Part shown: piece by piece, positions 19,200 through 29,600 of the stretch
How positions within the stretch are numbered: position 1 is the stretch's first letter
Layout of the letters: each line of letters opens with the position of its first letter
Origin: Gracilibacillus suaedae
Lineage (GTDB): Bacteria > Bacillota > Bacilli > Bacillales > Amphibacillaceae
Assembly (NCBI RefSeq): GCF_017599345.1
Contig: NZ_JAGFVL010000040.1
Span: 1-64,000 of the forward strand
Direction of reading: 5' to 3'
Length of the DNA: 64,000 nucleotides
Made by a program: the position numbers and the translations under genes
Notes under the pieces: generated by a model
Database searches by the model: none
What the model saw: only the letters and a program-made list of their open reading frames with translations
What the model was told of the DNA's origin: nothing

Positions 19200-19380
19200 G
19201 CGGACATAGAGTGCGTTATTTGACGGAATAACTCCCGTTTTTCGGGTTCGGCGGACATTGAATCCCTTATTTGGTTCATTTCGACTTCCATTAGCTTTAT
19301 TTTCAATGAATAGCGGAATAGATGTCCGCGACCACCCTAAAAACGGCACTTTTGTCACAAATAGCGGAACAAGTGTCCGC
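19200..19380. repeat. Array of four 21-bp GCGGACA units
   Basis: Units at 19200-19220 and 19251-19271 read GCGGACATxGAxTxCxTTATT. Units at 19309-19329 and 19360-19380 are the same sequence inverted (AATAGCGGAAxARxTGTCCGC). Each unit is itself partly palindromic (GCGGACA...TCCGC in the better copies). The spacing is 50, 58 and 51 bases. Together with the odhB terminator this explains most of the 19034-19486 gap. I recall similar GCGGACATTGA-type repeats between genes in other Bacillaceae. Confidence 0.75.
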
Positions 19381-19443
19381 GATCAGCCCAGATTTACTTG
19401 AAAATCCACGTTACCTCGGAGTATATGTATTATGTGCTCTATC

Positions 19444-19479
19444 TTAAAAAGCACTCACCATTTAAAAATGATGAGTGCT
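19444..19479 (-). terminator. Terminator of the odhAB operon
   Basis: Stem AGCACTCA-CATTT pairing with AAATG-ATGAGTGCT (19450-19479), followed on the minus strand by TTTTTA, eight bases after the odhB stop. Confidence 0.88.
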
Positions 19480-19486
19480 GTTGATC

Positions 19487-20761
19487 TTAGCCTTCTAATA
19501 ATAGATCATATGGATCTTCTAATAATTGTTTGACGCGTACAAGGAATTGTACTGCTTCTTTTCCATCTACGATACGGTGGTCGTACGATAATGCGATATA
19601 CATCATTGGACGAACTTCAATGGAATCATCAGGCATTACAACTGGACGTTTTTGAATCGTATGCATTCCTAAAATACCAACTTGTGGCGAGTTTAGAATT
19701 GGTGTTGATAATAGCGATCCAAAAATTCCACCGTTTGTAATTGTGAAAGAACCGCCCTGTAAGTCACTAATTTGCAGTTCTTTATTTTTCGCTTTGGTAC
19801 CTAAATCAGCGATTTGCGATTCTATACCTGCAAAATCTAAACGATCTGCATCACGTACTACTGGAACAACTAAACCATCGTCTGTTGATACAGCAATTCC
19901 GATATCATAGAATTTCTTCTTCACAATCTCGTTTTCTTGAATCTCTGCATTTAAGTATGGGAAATCTTTCAATGCACTAACTACCGCTTTAGTAAAGAAC
20001 GACATAAAGCCTAGTTTAATACCATGCTTTTCTTGAAACTTATCTTTACGTTGGCTACGTAGTTTCATCACTGCAGTCATGTCTACTTCATTAAATGTTG
20101 TAAGCATTGCTGCTGTGTGTTGAGCTTCAACAAGACGATTAGCAATGGTTTGACGACGGCGAGTCATTTTCTCGCGCTCTACTGGTTTATCAAACTCTTC
20201 TTTGGAACTAGAAGCTTTTGCTTGATTATCTGCTTTAGACTTCTTATCTGCTTTTTTAGATTTCGCTGCGTTCTCGACATCTTCTGAACGAATACGTCCT
20301 AGTGGATCTGCCGGAGTAATATCATTCAGATCAATGCCTAACTCACGAGCACGTTTTCTCGTAGCTGGTGATGCGACAACTTTTTGTTGATCGCCTGCTT
20401 TTTTCGGTTCAGTTGCTTCCTTACTAGCTGGCTCTTCTTTCTTCGGTTCTGCTTTTTTCTCTTCCTCTTTTGCTTTTGGTTCTTCTTTTTCGTCAGAGCT
20501 TTCCGTTGAACCTCCGCTAGCTTCACCACTTTCATTTATCTTCGCAATGACTTCTCCTACTTCTACATCTTCACCTTCGTCTTTTACAAATTCAGCAATT
20601 ACACCTGAATAATCAGCATTAACCTCTACATTAACTTTATCTGTTTCCAGCTCACAGATCGGATCACCTTTCTCGACGGAATCCCCCTCACTAACTAGCC
20701 ACTCTGCTATCGTACCTTCCGTAATAGATTCTGCTAATTCTGGGACTTTAATTTCCTTCAT
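19487..20761 (-). CDS. odhB: Dihydrolipoyl succinyltransferase, E2 of 2-oxoglutarate dehydrogenase
   Basis: 424 residues. The lipoyl domain (1-80) has lipoylation Lys42 in [12 protein letters not shown] Lys/Glu/Ala-rich linker follows at about 80-125, then an E1/E3-binding domain ([19 protein letters not shown]), and a catalytic acyltransferase domain with His395 and Asp399 in [12 protein letters not shown]. It transfers succinyl from E1 to CoA in the citric acid cycle; E3 is encoded elsewhere. Its ATG lies 14 bases inside the end of odhA, with the SD GGAGGAG encoded by odhA codons, so translation is coupled. Confidence 0.96.
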   Translation of the reverse strand: MKEIKVPELAESITEGTIAEWLVSEGDSVEKGDPICELETDKVNVEVNADYSGVIAEFVKDEGEDVEVGEVIAKINESGEASGGSTESSDEKEEPKAKEEEKKAEPKKEEPASKEATEPKKAGDQQKVVASPATRKRARELGIDLNDITPADPLGRIRSEDVENAAKSKKADKKSKADNQAKASSSKEEFDKPVEREKMTRRRQTIANRLVEAQHTAAMLTTFNEVDMTAVMKLRSQRKDKFQEKHGIKLGFMSFFTKAVVSALKDFPYLNAEIQENEIVKKKFYDIGIAVSTDDGLVVPVVRDADRLDFAGIESQIADLGTKAKNKELQISDLQGGSFTITNGGIFGSLLSTPILNSPQVGILGMHTIQKRPVVMPDDSIEVRPMMYIALSYDHRIVDGKEAVQFLVRVKQLLEDPYDLLLEG

Positions 20762-23618
20762 TGGTTTCTCCTCCTTCAGACAGCTCTAATGCTTTTTGTA
20801 CTATGCGTCTTTGTTCTGTTTTGTGTATGTGTGGATCACCTACGGATGGTGACGAACGTTCAGTACGTCCAACATAGTGTAATTCTAATTTTGTATCCTC
20901 AAGCATTCTGTAAAGCAATTCTTTTACAAAGTTCCATGCACCCATGTTACGTGGTTCTTCTTGTACCCAAACCACTTCTTTCAATTTAGGGCATCCATCA
21001 ATAACCTCTTGAATCCTCTTGTCAGGGAATGGATAGATTTGTTCTAACCGAACGACATGAATATCTTCATATTTCTCCGGGCTTTCACTCATTTTGTCTT
21101 GAATATCTACCATAACTTTCCCTGTACCAATTAATAATCGCTTCGCTTTTTTGGATGTTAACTCTAAGCCGGGCTGAGGTATTAATGATTGGAACTTACC
21201 ATTCGTAAACTCATCTATTGTTGACACTACTCGCGGACTGCGTAACAAGCTCTTGGGTGTTAGAACAACTAATGGACGAGCCGCTTCACTATCAACTAAT
21301 GCCGCTTGGCGTCTTAACAGATGAAAGAATTGTGCACTGGTTGTTACATTAGCAACAATCCAGTTATTTTCAGCTGCCATCGTTAAGAACCTCTCTGCTC
21401 TTGCACTGGAGTGCTCTGGCCCTTGCCCTTCATAACCATGTGGTAATAACATCACCATATTAGAACGTTCATCCCACTTCGCACGACCAGACGAGATAAA
21501 TTGATCAAAAATCACTTGGCCTGCATTGGCAAAGTCGCCGAATTGTGCTTCCCAAATAACTAATGTTTTTGGTGCTTTTACACTATAACCGTATTCAAAG
21601 CCTAGTACTGCAGCTTCAGATAATGGACTGTTGTGAATGTCGAATGTCGCTTTTGCTTCATCCAGTCCATGCATCGGGCAATACGTATCACTTGAATCCA
21701 CATCATGTAACATTAAGTGACGGTGTGCAAATGTTCCACGTTCTGAATCCTGTCCTGTAATCCGAATTGGAATACCGTCTTGTAAAATCGAAGCATAGGC
21801 TAATGCTTCTGCTACTGCCCAGTCGGCTTTTTCATCTTTTTCAAATGTATGATGACGCTTAGATAATATTTTTTCGAGCTTCTTAAAGGATTGGAAACCT
21901 TCTGGTCTTTTTAATAGACCCTTATTAAGTGAAAGTAGTAAATCCTTTGGCACCGATGTTTCAATGTCACTCAATCCATTACGCAACGCCTGTGGTACTG
22001 GCAATGCTTCGGGATTTTCATTAACACTTTCCGTCATATCATCATAAATGCCTTGTAATTTATTAAAAACAGCTTCTTTCATTTCTTCAAAAGTATTTTC
22101 TGCTAAAATTCCTTCTTCTTGTAGTCGTTTAGCATAAACATTGGCACAAGTTGGATGTTGATCAATTGATTGATACAATTTCGGTTGTGTAGCACGTGGT
22201 TCGTCCATTTCATTGTGACCATAGCGTCTGTAACCGACTAAATCAATTAACACATCTTTTTGAAATTTTTTACGGTAATCATATGCTAATGTTGCTGCTG
22301 AAATACAAGCTTCCGGGTCATCTGCATTAACATGGATAATAGGTACTTCAAAGCCTTTCGCTAAGTCACTTGCATACCTAGTGGAACGGCCCTGGCGCTG
22401 ACCAGTTGTAAAACCTACTAAGTTATTCGCAATGATATGCAATGTTCCACCTGTTCGATAGCCGTCTAACGCACTAAGGTTAAAGGTTTCTGCTACTACA
22501 CCTTCGCCAATAAATGCCGCATCACCATGAATCAAAATACTAAATGCTTTATTGACATTTTGCTCTGGACTACCTTTTTGGAAACGAAAATCTTGTGCTG
22601 CTCTTGTAAAACCTTCTACAACTGGGTTAACAAACTCCAAATGTGAAGGGTTATGTGCTAATGTAATTTTCGTTGGAGATGGTTTCTCTTCCCCGACATC
22701 GCGTTTTGCACCAAAATGATATTTCACATCACCAGTCCATCCGTACGTAATCGCTCTCGAACCTGGTGAAGAAGGCACTAATTCCTTATCTGCTGACGGA
22801 TGAAACTCAGAAAATAATTTATCAAATGGCTTACCTAAAATGTGTGTCAGTACACTTAATCTTCCACGGTGCGCCATTCCCATCAGTATTTCTTCTGTTT
22901 CATCATAGAAGGAATTTTGAACAATGCGGTCTAAAATAGGAACCATCATTTCCAAACCTTCAATAGAAAAACGTTTCTGCGCTACAAAAGTTTTTGCTAG
23001 AAAATTTTCAAAACCTTCTACATCTACGATCTTTCCAAGAAGTTCTTTTTTCTCCTTTTCTGAGAAAGGAAAACGATACTTACCAGACTCAATATTCTCT
23101 TGGAACCACAAGCGCTCTTCGTCATTGTTTACATGATCGTACTCAAATGAAATCGTTCCTGCATATTGAGCTAACAAATAATCAACAACGTCCTGCGCAT
23201 TGTTCACCCCTTGAACAGTGGCATCCCAAACCCATTCAGACGGAATCGCTTCCAAAATGTCTTTACTAAGATTGTAATAGCTTGGATCAACAAGTGTAGT
23301 ATCACTCATAATACCTGATCCTACAGAGTAAATATCAGCTTTCAAATGACCATAACGACGAATAGCCTCAACAAGCTTAATTGCTGAGGTTAATTGTTTC
23401 GCACTTATATCAGATGATAAGCCTTTACTGCTTGCTACCTCTGCTTGCTGTCCTTCCATTAATTCTTTTGGAGCTCCGTACTGATCAAACATTTCTTTCA
23501 GGGATGAATCGACAGAGTCTTTGTTTTCCAAATAAAGTTCATACTGCTCTTGTACATAGCCCATATTAGGACCGTAAAATTTTTTCCAGAATCTCTCACT
23601 GGATTCCTGCTGTGTCAC
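20748..23618 (-). CDS. odhA: 2-oxoglutarate dehydrogenase E1 (thiamine diphosphate dependent)
   Basis: 956 residues, close to the Bacillus OdhA length. The thiamine diphosphate-binding region reads [20 protein letters not shown], and substrate and cofactor segments include [18 protein letters not shown] and the C-terminal [12 protein letters not shown] and [18 protein letters not shown]. It decarboxylates 2-oxoglutarate and succinylates the E2 lipoyl group. The start is GTG after GGGGG. A good promoter lies 90 bases upstream. First gene of the odhAB operon. Confidence 0.96.
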   Translation of the reverse strand: MTQQESSERFWKKFYGPNMGYVQEQYELYLENKDSVDSSLKEMFDQYGAPKELMEGQQAEVASSKGLSSDISAKQLTSAIKLVEAIRRYGHLKADIYSVGSGIMSDTTLVDPSYYNLSKDILEAIPSEWVWDATVQGVNNAQDVVDYLLAQYAGTISFEYDHVNNDEERLWFQENIESGKYRFPFSEKEKKELLGKIVDVEGFENFLAKTFVAQKRFSIEGLEMMVPILDRIVQNSFYDETEEILMGMAHRGRLSVLTHILGKPFDKLFSEFHPSADKELVPSSPGSRAITYGWTGDVKYHFGAKRDVGEEKPSPTKITLAHNPSHLEFVNPVVEGFTRAAQDFRFQKGSPEQNVNKAFSILIHGDAAFIGEGVVAETFNLSALDGYRTGGTLHIIANNLVGFTTGQRQGRSTRYASDLAKGFEVPIIHVNADDPEACISAATLAYDYRKKFQKDVLIDLVGYRRYGHNEMDEPRATQPKLYQSIDQHPTCANVYAKRLQEEGILAENTFEEMKEAVFNKLQGIYDDMTESVNENPEALPVPQALRNGLSDIETSVPKDLLLSLNKGLLKRPEGFQSFKKLEKILSKRHHTFEKDEKADWAVAEALAYASILQDGIPIRITGQDSERGTFAHRHLMLHDVDSSDTYCPMHGLDEAKATFDIHNSPLSEAAVLGFEYGYSVKAPKTLVIWEAQFGDFANAGQVIFDQFISSGRAKWDERSNMVMLLPHGYEGQGPEHSSARAERFLTMAAENNWIVANVTTSAQFFHLLRRQAALVDSEAARPLVVLTPKSLLRSPRVVSTIDEFTNGKFQSLIPQPGLELTSKKAKRLLIGTGKVMVDIQDKMSESPEKYEDIHVVRLEQIYPFPDKRIQEVIDGCPKLKEVVWVQEEPRNMGAWNFVKELLYRMLEDTKLELHYVGRTERSSPSVGDPHIHKTEQRRIVQKALELSEGGETNEGN

Positions 23619-23704
23619 GTCTTATACCCCCATTAGAAGTCACTTTCTCCTGCTAAACTAAACTCCCATCCAAATGTTGTAATGAGTAAAACATTACATC
23701 AATA

Positions 23705-23733
23705 AATATAACCTATTTTACCTAGGGAAACAA
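23705..23733 (-). promoter_or_regulatory. Promoter of odhAB
   Basis: Minus strand: TTGTTT (-35, 23728-23733), a 17-base spacer, then TATATT (-10, 23705-23710). It matches the housekeeping sigma-A consensus well, with about 85 bases of leader. The rest of the 23619-24012 gap shows no further clear element. Confidence 0.7.
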
Positions 23734-24012
23734 CATATAAGTTACGATTTTTTGGAAAAGTTTATTAAGTATAAAAAAAGCTTAAAAAAGCTCGATTTTA
23801 TGCGTTAAAAGGTACATTATGATCGTTCATGAGAATGCTTACAAAAAAGGGATATTACTTCACACTTTTTTACCATTCTAAACTTAATAATGTGCTATTG
23901 TTTATAGTTATTTTAGTGAATCTAAATCATTAATACGAGCCATGCATTTGTCACCGACTCTCTGATATGATTTACTTTTAAGATAGGACTATGGTAAGGA
24001 GGAAAATGTAAA

Positions 24013-24288
24013 ATGAAAGAACAAGATAAAAATCCTATTAAAATAGCCAATCGTGAAGCACTCATTGGCGTCATTTTAGTAGTATTTCACTTTATCTGGT
24101 GGTTTGCTTTTGCTTATGGCTTAGGAAAAAAAGAACCTGCTGAGTATCAATATATTTTAGGATTTCCTGCTTGGTTTTTCTATAGCTGTATTGCTGGTAT
24201 TATCATTATGTCCATTCTTGTATTTATTATCGTAAAATTCTTTTTCACTGATTTACCTTTTGATGATGAGGAGTTCGAACAATCATGA
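24013..24288 (+). CDS. yhdT: YhdT-family small membrane protein
   Basis: 91 residues with two membrane segments (about 17-39 and 54-77) and an acidic C-terminus (DLPFDDEEFEQS). It fits YhdT/DUF997, the small protein encoded immediately before panF in many bacteria. Its function is not known; a role as a small subunit or chaperone of PanF is an inference from the constant pairing. Strong SD (AAGGAGGAAAA). Its stop overlaps the panF start by four bases (ATGA). Confidence 0.85.
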   Translation: MKEQDKNPIKIANREALIGVILVVFHFIWWFAFAYGLGKKEPAEYQYILGFPAWFFYSCIAGIIIMSILVFIIVKFFFTDLPFDDEEFEQS

Positions 24289-25712
24289 ATTTAGTAGCAT
24301 CTATCACATTATTCAGTTCCGTTGCCATTATTTTTTTTATTGGTTTATTGGCGAGCAGAACGACTAATACAAGTGCTTCCTTTATGGAAGATTATTATTT
24401 AGGCGGACGCAGCTTAGGCGGATTTGTCTTAGCGATGACAATGACTGCAACATACGGAAGTGCCAGTAGTTTTATCGGTGGGCCCGGGGTAGCCTACAAT
24501 GAAGGGTTAGGTTGGGTATTATTATCTGTTATCCAGGTCTCCACAGGCTATTTCACCTTAATGATTCTCGGAAAAAGATTTGCAATCACCGCAAAAAAAT
24601 ATAAAGCGATCACGATGGTAGACTTTCTAAAAGAAAGATACCAATCCAAATGGGTTGTATTATTGTCTTCATTCAGTATTATAGTCTTTTTATTTTCAGC
24701 CATGGCCGCTCAATGGATTGGCGGAGGCCGATTAATCGAATCTATTACTGGCTTATCCTATCATTCTGCTTTGCTTATTTTTGTTTTAACTGTACTCATT
24801 TATGTTACATTCGGTGGGTTTCGCGCAGTAACTTTGACGGATTCCATTCAAGGAACGATTATGATTATCGGAACTGTCATCCTACTGGCATCGATCATTA
24901 TAGCAGGGGGCGGTATTTCTTCGATCATGGCTAACCTTCGTGCTGAGAATCCTAATCTAATTACACCATACGGGGCAGATGGAAGCTTATCACCACAATA
25001 CGTATCCTCTTTTTGGATATTGGTTGGTGTTGGTGTAGTGGCTTTACCGCAAATTGTGGTTCGGGCTATGTCCTATAAAAACACGAAATCATTTCATCGT
25101 GCTCTAATCATTGGTACTATTGTCGTCGGTGTTATTATGTTAAACATGCATTTAATCGGGGTATTTGCTCGTCCGATTTTGCCAGGTGTTGAAGTACCTG
25201 ATACAGTAATCCCGTTAATTGCTTTAGAAGTATTACCAGCTTGGTTGGCAGGAATTGTGCTGGCAGCACCACTCGCAGCCATCATGTCGACAGTTGATTC
25301 CTTGCTATTATTAGTCAGCTCAACCATTGTTAAAGACGTCTATCTTAATTACATACAGCCAACAGCCTCTAAGAAAAAAGTTCGTACATTAAGCATGACC
25401 ATAACCGCTATTTTAGGTTTGATTGTATACTTAATTGCAATTAATCCACCTGATTTAATCATTTGGCTGAATCTATATACTATTGGCGGGTTGGAAGCTG
25501 CATTTATTTGGCCGGTTGTAATGGGTATCTATTGGAAAAAAGGAAATAAATATGGAGCAATCGCGGCGATTATCACAGGCTTCAGCTCGTATATTTTATT
25601 TCAAGCCGTTTATCCAGAACCATTCGGCATGCATTCAGTTGTCTCTTCGATAGCGATTTCACTGATTGCCTATGTAGGGGCTAGTTTGAGCTTGAGAAAC
25701 AAAGTGCTGTAA
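24285..25712 (+). CDS. panF: Sodium/pantothenate symporter PanF
   Basis: 475 residues, sodium:solute symporter family (LeuT-like fold, thirteen helices). Family marks: YYLGGRSLGGFVLAMTMTATYGSASSFIGGPG, then AQWIGGGRL, VTFGGFRAVTLTDSIQG and APLAAIMSTVDSLLLLVSS for the sodium site. It brings pantothenate, the vitamin precursor of coenzyme A, into the cell. The overlap with yhdT makes a two-gene operon. A large palindromic repeat follows and probably ends the transcript. Confidence 0.92.
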   Translation: MNLVASITLFSSVAIIFFIGLLASRTTNTSASFMEDYYLGGRSLGGFVLAMTMTATYGSASSFIGGPGVAYNEGLGWVLLSVIQVSTGYFTLMILGKRFAITAKKYKAITMVDFLKERYQSKWVVLLSSFSIIVFLFSAMAAQWIGGGRLIESITGLSYHSALLIFVLTVLIYVTFGGFRAVTLTDSIQGTIMIIGTVILLASIIIAGGGISSIMANLRAENPNLITPYGADGSLSPQYVSSFWILVGVGVVALPQIVVRAMSYKNTKSFHRALIIGTIVVGVIMLNMHLIGVFARPILPGVEVPDTVIPLIALEVLPAWLAGIVLAAPLAAIMSTVDSLLLLVSSTIVKDVYLNYIQPTASKKKVRTLSMTITAILGLIVYLIAINPPDLIIWLNLYTIGGLEAAFIWPVVMGIYWKKGNKYGAIAAIITGFSSYILFQAVYPEPFGMHSVVSSIAISLIAYVGASLSLRNKVL

Positions 25713-25732
25713 ATTTATTGGACACTTTACAA

Positions 25733-25980
25733 AGAAGCTGGGACAAAAGGGTAATTAGATAGGAAAAATCCGAACATGAAAGTCTGAGTACACATACCGC
25801 TTCGGCAAAATACTTCGCTTTCCGTGGGCGATCTTGAGCTAACTGTGTGAAGAAAAACACTTCACACAGTGGATCTTCGGCTCGCGTGAATTCCCACAGG
25901 AGTCTGCGTATTTTGCCTACGCTTAGTTCAGATTGTTCGGATTCTTATTCTACCTATTTAGTTACGTCCTAGCCTCTTTC
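25733..25980 (+). repeat. Structured intergenic repeat, copy B, inside a larger palindrome
   Basis: Perfect outer helix GGCAAAATAC (25804-25813)/GTATTTTGCC (25908-25917). Middle helix GTGGG (25824-25828)/CCCAC (25893-25897). Inner helix ACTGTGTGAAG (25842-25852)/CTTCACACAGT (25860-25870). Further outside, AAAGAAGCTGGGAC (from 25732) pairs imperfectly with GTCCTAGCCTCTTT (to 25979), and AATCCGAAC pairs with GTTCGGATT, so almost the whole gap between panF and prkA can fold as one long hairpin. Confidence 0.85.
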
Positions 25981-25983
25981 TTA

Positions 25984-27879
25984 TTATCGATTCAACAAGC
26001 TACCAACATAACGCAACAGATCATTAGCAGATTGTGTATTATAGCCATACTCTTCTACTAAAGTTGCTACTACTTCATTCATTTTTTTCAACTGCTGCTC
26101 ATCTGGTGTTTTCGTGGAAGTGGTAATTTTTACTACGTCCTTCAAGTCAGCAAATAATTTCTTTTGAATTGCTTCGCGTAGGCGTTCATGTGATTGATAA
26201 TCAAACTTTTTGCCTTTGCGTGCATAAGCTGAAATTCGGATAAGAATCTCTTCGCGGAATGCTTTCTTGGCATTTTCAGAAATTCCTATCTGTTCCTCGA
26301 TCGAACGCATTAATTTCTCATCAGGGTGCATTTCTTCACCTGTTAGTGGATCCTGTAATTTTGCTTTATTACAAAATGCTTCCACATTATCTAAATAATT
26401 GTCCATCAGCGTTTTGGCAGATTCTTCATAGGAATATACAAATGCTTTCTGTACTTCTTTTTTCGCCAGTTCATCATATTCTTTACGGGCAATCGAAATG
26501 AAGTCCAAATAATCTTCTTTTTGTTCTTTCGTAATCGAAGGATGATCATCCAAGCCATCTTTCAATGATCGCAATACATCAAGCGCATTGATTGCCTGCA
26601 TTTCTTTACGGATAATCGTCGACGAGATACGATTGATGACATAACGAGGATCAATACCTGTCATCCCTTCATCTGAATATTCCTTTTTCATCGTATTTAC
26701 ATCTTGATCACTAAACCCTTCGACATCTTGATCGTTGTATAAATAAAGCTTTTTCAACAAAGTAACATTACTTTGTTTAGATTCTTTCAAACGCGTCAGG
26801 ACTGTAAACATCGCTGCAATCTTCAATGTATGTGGTGCGATGTGAACGTCCTGGATATCACTTTCTTCAATCATTTTTTGATATATTCGCTCTTCCTGAT
26901 CTAATTTTAAGTTATATGGAATCGGCATCACAATCATTCTCGAGTGTAATGCCTCGTTCTTTTTATTAGAAATAAAAGAACGATACTCAGATTCATTCGT
27001 GTGAGCTACTATCATTTCATCTGCTGAGATCAAGGCAAATCGACCTGCTTTAAAGTTACCTTCCTGTGTTAATGAAAGTAAATGCCAGAGAAATTTCTCA
27101 TCACATTTGAGCATTTCCTGGAATTCCATCAGCCCGCGGTTGGCTTTATTCAACTCCCCGTCAAAACGGTATGCTCGAGGGTCTGACTCAGATCCATACG
27201 TCGCAATCGTAGAAAAATCAATTGAGCCGGTAAGGTCCGCAATATCCTGTGATTTCGGATCGGACGGGCTAAATGTACCGATACCAACTCGTTTATCTTC
27301 TGAGAAAAAAATCCGCTCTATTTTAACATCTTCAATTCTTCCGCCGTATTCCTCCTCAAGTCGTAGTCTGTTTAACGGAGATAAACTTCCTTCAATTTTA
27401 ATGCCATACTCTTCTTCAAAATCTGATCTCAAATGCTGTGGTATCAGGTGCAGTGGGTTTTCATGCATAGGACAATCTTTAATGGCATACACCGCCCCTC
27501 TATCTGTCAACGTGTACTTCTCTAAACCTCTTTTTAATAATGTGACCAAAGTGGATTTCCCGCCACTTACCGGTCCCATTAATAATAAAATCCGCTTTTT
27601 AACATCTAGCCTTTTCGCAGCCGGATGAAAATATTCTTCAACCAATTTCTCTAATGCTTCTTCCAAACCAAATAATTCATGGCTGAAGAAGTTATATTTA
27701 CGCACACCGTTTTCTTCTTCTACTCCTTCATCTTTTATCATCTGGTAGATACGGGAATGAGCAGATTGTGCAAGGTACGGTTTTTCTTTCAACAATTCAA
27801 GATACTCTGCAAATGTACCTTCCCATTTCAAGGCATCTTGTGTTTGACGATATTCTTGCACCCTTCTTAAGATATCCAT
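25984..27879 (-). CDS. prkA: PrkA, AAA+ serine kinase/protease of sporulation
   Basis: 631 residues from the ATG at 27879, the length of B. subtilis PrkA; GGGAGG lies seven bases upstream and a longer frame would start inside it. The AAA+ P-loop is GPVSGGKST near residue 105, with Walker B/sensor region FALISADEMIVAHTNE. The C-terminal third carries the kinase-like part (IEEQIGISENAKKAFREEI). In Bacillus it acts early in sporulation with YhbH, and an ATP-dependent protease activity has been reported. Monocistronic here. Confidence 0.95.
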   Translation of the reverse strand: MDILRRVQEYRQTQDALKWEGTFAEYLELLKEKPYLAQSAHSRIYQMIKDEGVEEENGVRKYNFFSHELFGLEEALEKLVEEYFHPAAKRLDVKKRILLLMGPVSGGKSTLVTLLKRGLEKYTLTDRGAVYAIKDCPMHENPLHLIPQHLRSDFEEEYGIKIEGSLSPLNRLRLEEEYGGRIEDVKIERIFFSEDKRVGIGTFSPSDPKSQDIADLTGSIDFSTIATYGSESDPRAYRFDGELNKANRGLMEFQEMLKCDEKFLWHLLSLTQEGNFKAGRFALISADEMIVAHTNESEYRSFISNKKNEALHSRMIVMPIPYNLKLDQEERIYQKMIEESDIQDVHIAPHTLKIAAMFTVLTRLKESKQSNVTLLKKLYLYNDQDVEGFSDQDVNTMKKEYSDEGMTGIDPRYVINRISSTIIRKEMQAINALDVLRSLKDGLDDHPSITKEQKEDYLDFISIARKEYDELAKKEVQKAFVYSYEESAKTLMDNYLDNVEAFCNKAKLQDPLTGEEMHPDEKLMRSIEEQIGISENAKKAFREEILIRISAYARKGKKFDYQSHERLREAIQKKLFADLKDVVKITTSTKTPDEQQLKKMNEVVATLVEEYGYNTQSANDLLRYVGSLLNR

Positions 27880-28070
27880 AGAACAACCTCCCAATAATGT
27901 AAACCTTGCTTATGCTTCCAAGCATGATGTAATAGGTTCAGTAGTTGCCATATCTATATCTATGTGGGAGCAAGGCAAAAAATGAATCGAGTATCGATAA
28001 GAAAGCAGATTGATTTGTCAGGATAAGTAAGAGTCCAGAAACGTTTAATATTCACCAAAAGGCCTATAAG

Positions 28071-28097
28071 AAAAGCATGGAGAACTAATCTCCATGC
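28071..28097 (-). terminator. Terminator of the PTS operon
   Basis: Stem GCATGGAG/CTCCATGC with a 7-base loop, then UUUU on the minus strand, just beyond the EIIBC stop. Confidence 0.88.
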
Positions 28098-28105
28098 TCA
28101 GTTAC

Positions 28106-29572
28106 TTAATGTGGTTTTCGTATTTTTTTGATTTCATCTGCTACAAATTGCACTTGAGTTCCAACTATTACTTGGATGCTATTTTTACCTACAATATTAA
28201 TTCCTGGTACACCAGTATTTTTTATTCTTTGTTGGTCAACGGCATCCATATCTTTAACGTCTAATCTTAATCGTGTCACACAATTATCTAACGTAACTAC
28301 ATTTTCATCTCCGCCTAATCCAGCATAAATTTCTTTGGCCATTGCGGCTATATCATCATTAGAAGAAGATTCCTGATTCACATTTTCGGACTGCAGCTCT
28401 ACATCATCTTCCCGACCTGGTGTTTTGAAATTAAATTTCGTGATTAAGAAACGGAATAATGCGTAATAAATGACAGCGATAACTAATCCTTGAACAAGTA
28501 ACATTAGTGGTTGATTAGCTAATGGTAATCGTGAGCTTAAAAAGAAGTCAACAAAGCCTGCACTAAATCCAAAACCTGCTGTCCAATTAAATGTAGCTGC
28601 CACAGCCAGGGAAATACCTGTTAACAATGCATGCACTACATATAATGCAGGAGCTAGGAACATAAAAGAAAATTCTAACGGTTCTGTTACACCAGTAAAA
28701 AAGGAGGCAAAGCCTGCTGCTAAAAGTAACGATGCCGCTGTTTTCTTTCTTGTAGTTTTAGCTGTATGATACATTGCTAATGCTGCTGCTGGTAAACCAA
28801 ACATCATTACCGGGAAGAAGCCTGCCATGTACATACCAGTAACACCTTTTTCGCCTTCTCCGGACCAAAAATTCGCAATATCATTGATCCCTGCAACATC
28901 AAACCAGAAAACGGAGTTTAAGGCATGATGAAGGCCAGTCGGTATTAATAATCGATTGAAAAAGCCATATAAACCTGCACCGATTGCATCTAAATCTAAA
29001 ATTGCCTTACCGAATGAAACTAATCCAGAATAGACAACCGGCCAAACAAAGAATAGAACGGCAGATACAATTAAACTAGATACCGCTGTCATGATTGGGA
29101 CTAAACGCTTACCACTAAAAAACGCAAAAGCATCTGGCAATTTCACATGACTAAATCGATTATACATAATAGAAGCAACAATACCTGAGATAATTCCGAT
29201 AAATTGATTTTCAATACCGCCAAATGCAGCATTCACATTTTCTGGATCAACACCTTGCAACAGTGCTACAGATTCCGTCGATAGCAAGGTCGTAATAACT
29301 AGATAAGCTACTAACCCACTCAATGCAGCAGAACCATCCTTGTCTTTGGACATCCCAAAGGCTATACCTACCGCAAATAGTATTGACATACTTTCACCGG
29401 AAACAATAGATTCACCAGCTTTAATTAAAAAGGCTGCTATTACATTTGCTTCCCCCCAACCTTCCGGGTCCATCCAATAGCCAATCCCCATTAATATCGC
29501 AGCGGCTGGCAATACGGCAACCGGTAACATTAACGATCTACCGATATTTTGAAGATATTTCATAACCATCAT
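28106..29572 (-). CDS. nagP: PTS EIIBC, N-acetylglucosamine/glucose type
   Basis: 488 residues. The EIIC membrane domain (about 1-385) has the sugar-binding GVTEPLEFSFMFLAPALY and NRLLIPTGLHHALNSVFWF segments. The EIIB domain (about 410-488) has its phosphorylated Cys in LDNCVTRLRLDV. No EIIA domain is fused; EIIA is the first gene of the operon. The closest type is NagE/NagP, which imports and phosphorylates GlcNAc to GlcNAc-6-phosphate, and the chitinase next door agrees. A glucose-specific PtsG cannot be excluded. Start ATG or the in-frame ATG four codons later. Confidence 0.85.
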   Translation of the reverse strand: MMVMKYLQNIGRSLMLPVAVLPAAAILMGIGYWMDPEGWGEANVIAAFLIKAGESIVSGESMSILFAVGIAFGMSKDKDGSAALSGLVAYLVITTLLSTESVALLQGVDPENVNAAFGGIENQFIGIISGIVASIMYNRFSHVKLPDAFAFFSGKRLVPIMTAVSSLIVSAVLFFVWPVVYSGLVSFGKAILDLDAIGAGLYGFFNRLLIPTGLHHALNSVFWFDVAGINDIANFWSGEGEKGVTGMYMAGFFPVMMFGLPAAALAMYHTAKTTRKKTAASLLLAAGFASFFTGVTEPLEFSFMFLAPALYVVHALLTGISLAVAATFNWTAGFGFSAGFVDFFLSSRLPLANQPLMLLVQGLVIAVIYYALFRFLITKFNFKTPGREDDVELQSENVNQESSSNDDIAAMAKEIYAGLGGDENVVTLDNCVTRLRLDVKDMDAVDQQRIKNTGVPGINIVGKNSIQVIVGTQVQFVADEIKKIRKPH

Positions 29573-29600
29573 TAGTTCCTCCTATATTAAAAAAATTTAA

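Noticed and set aside
19118-19306. 62-codon frame
   Set aside because: It is a translation of the GCGGACA repeat array.
27107-27628. 173-codon plus-strand frame opposite prkA
   Set aside because: It lies wholly antisense to a highly conserved gene and has a composition typical of a shadow frame (Ser/Pro-rich), with no SD.
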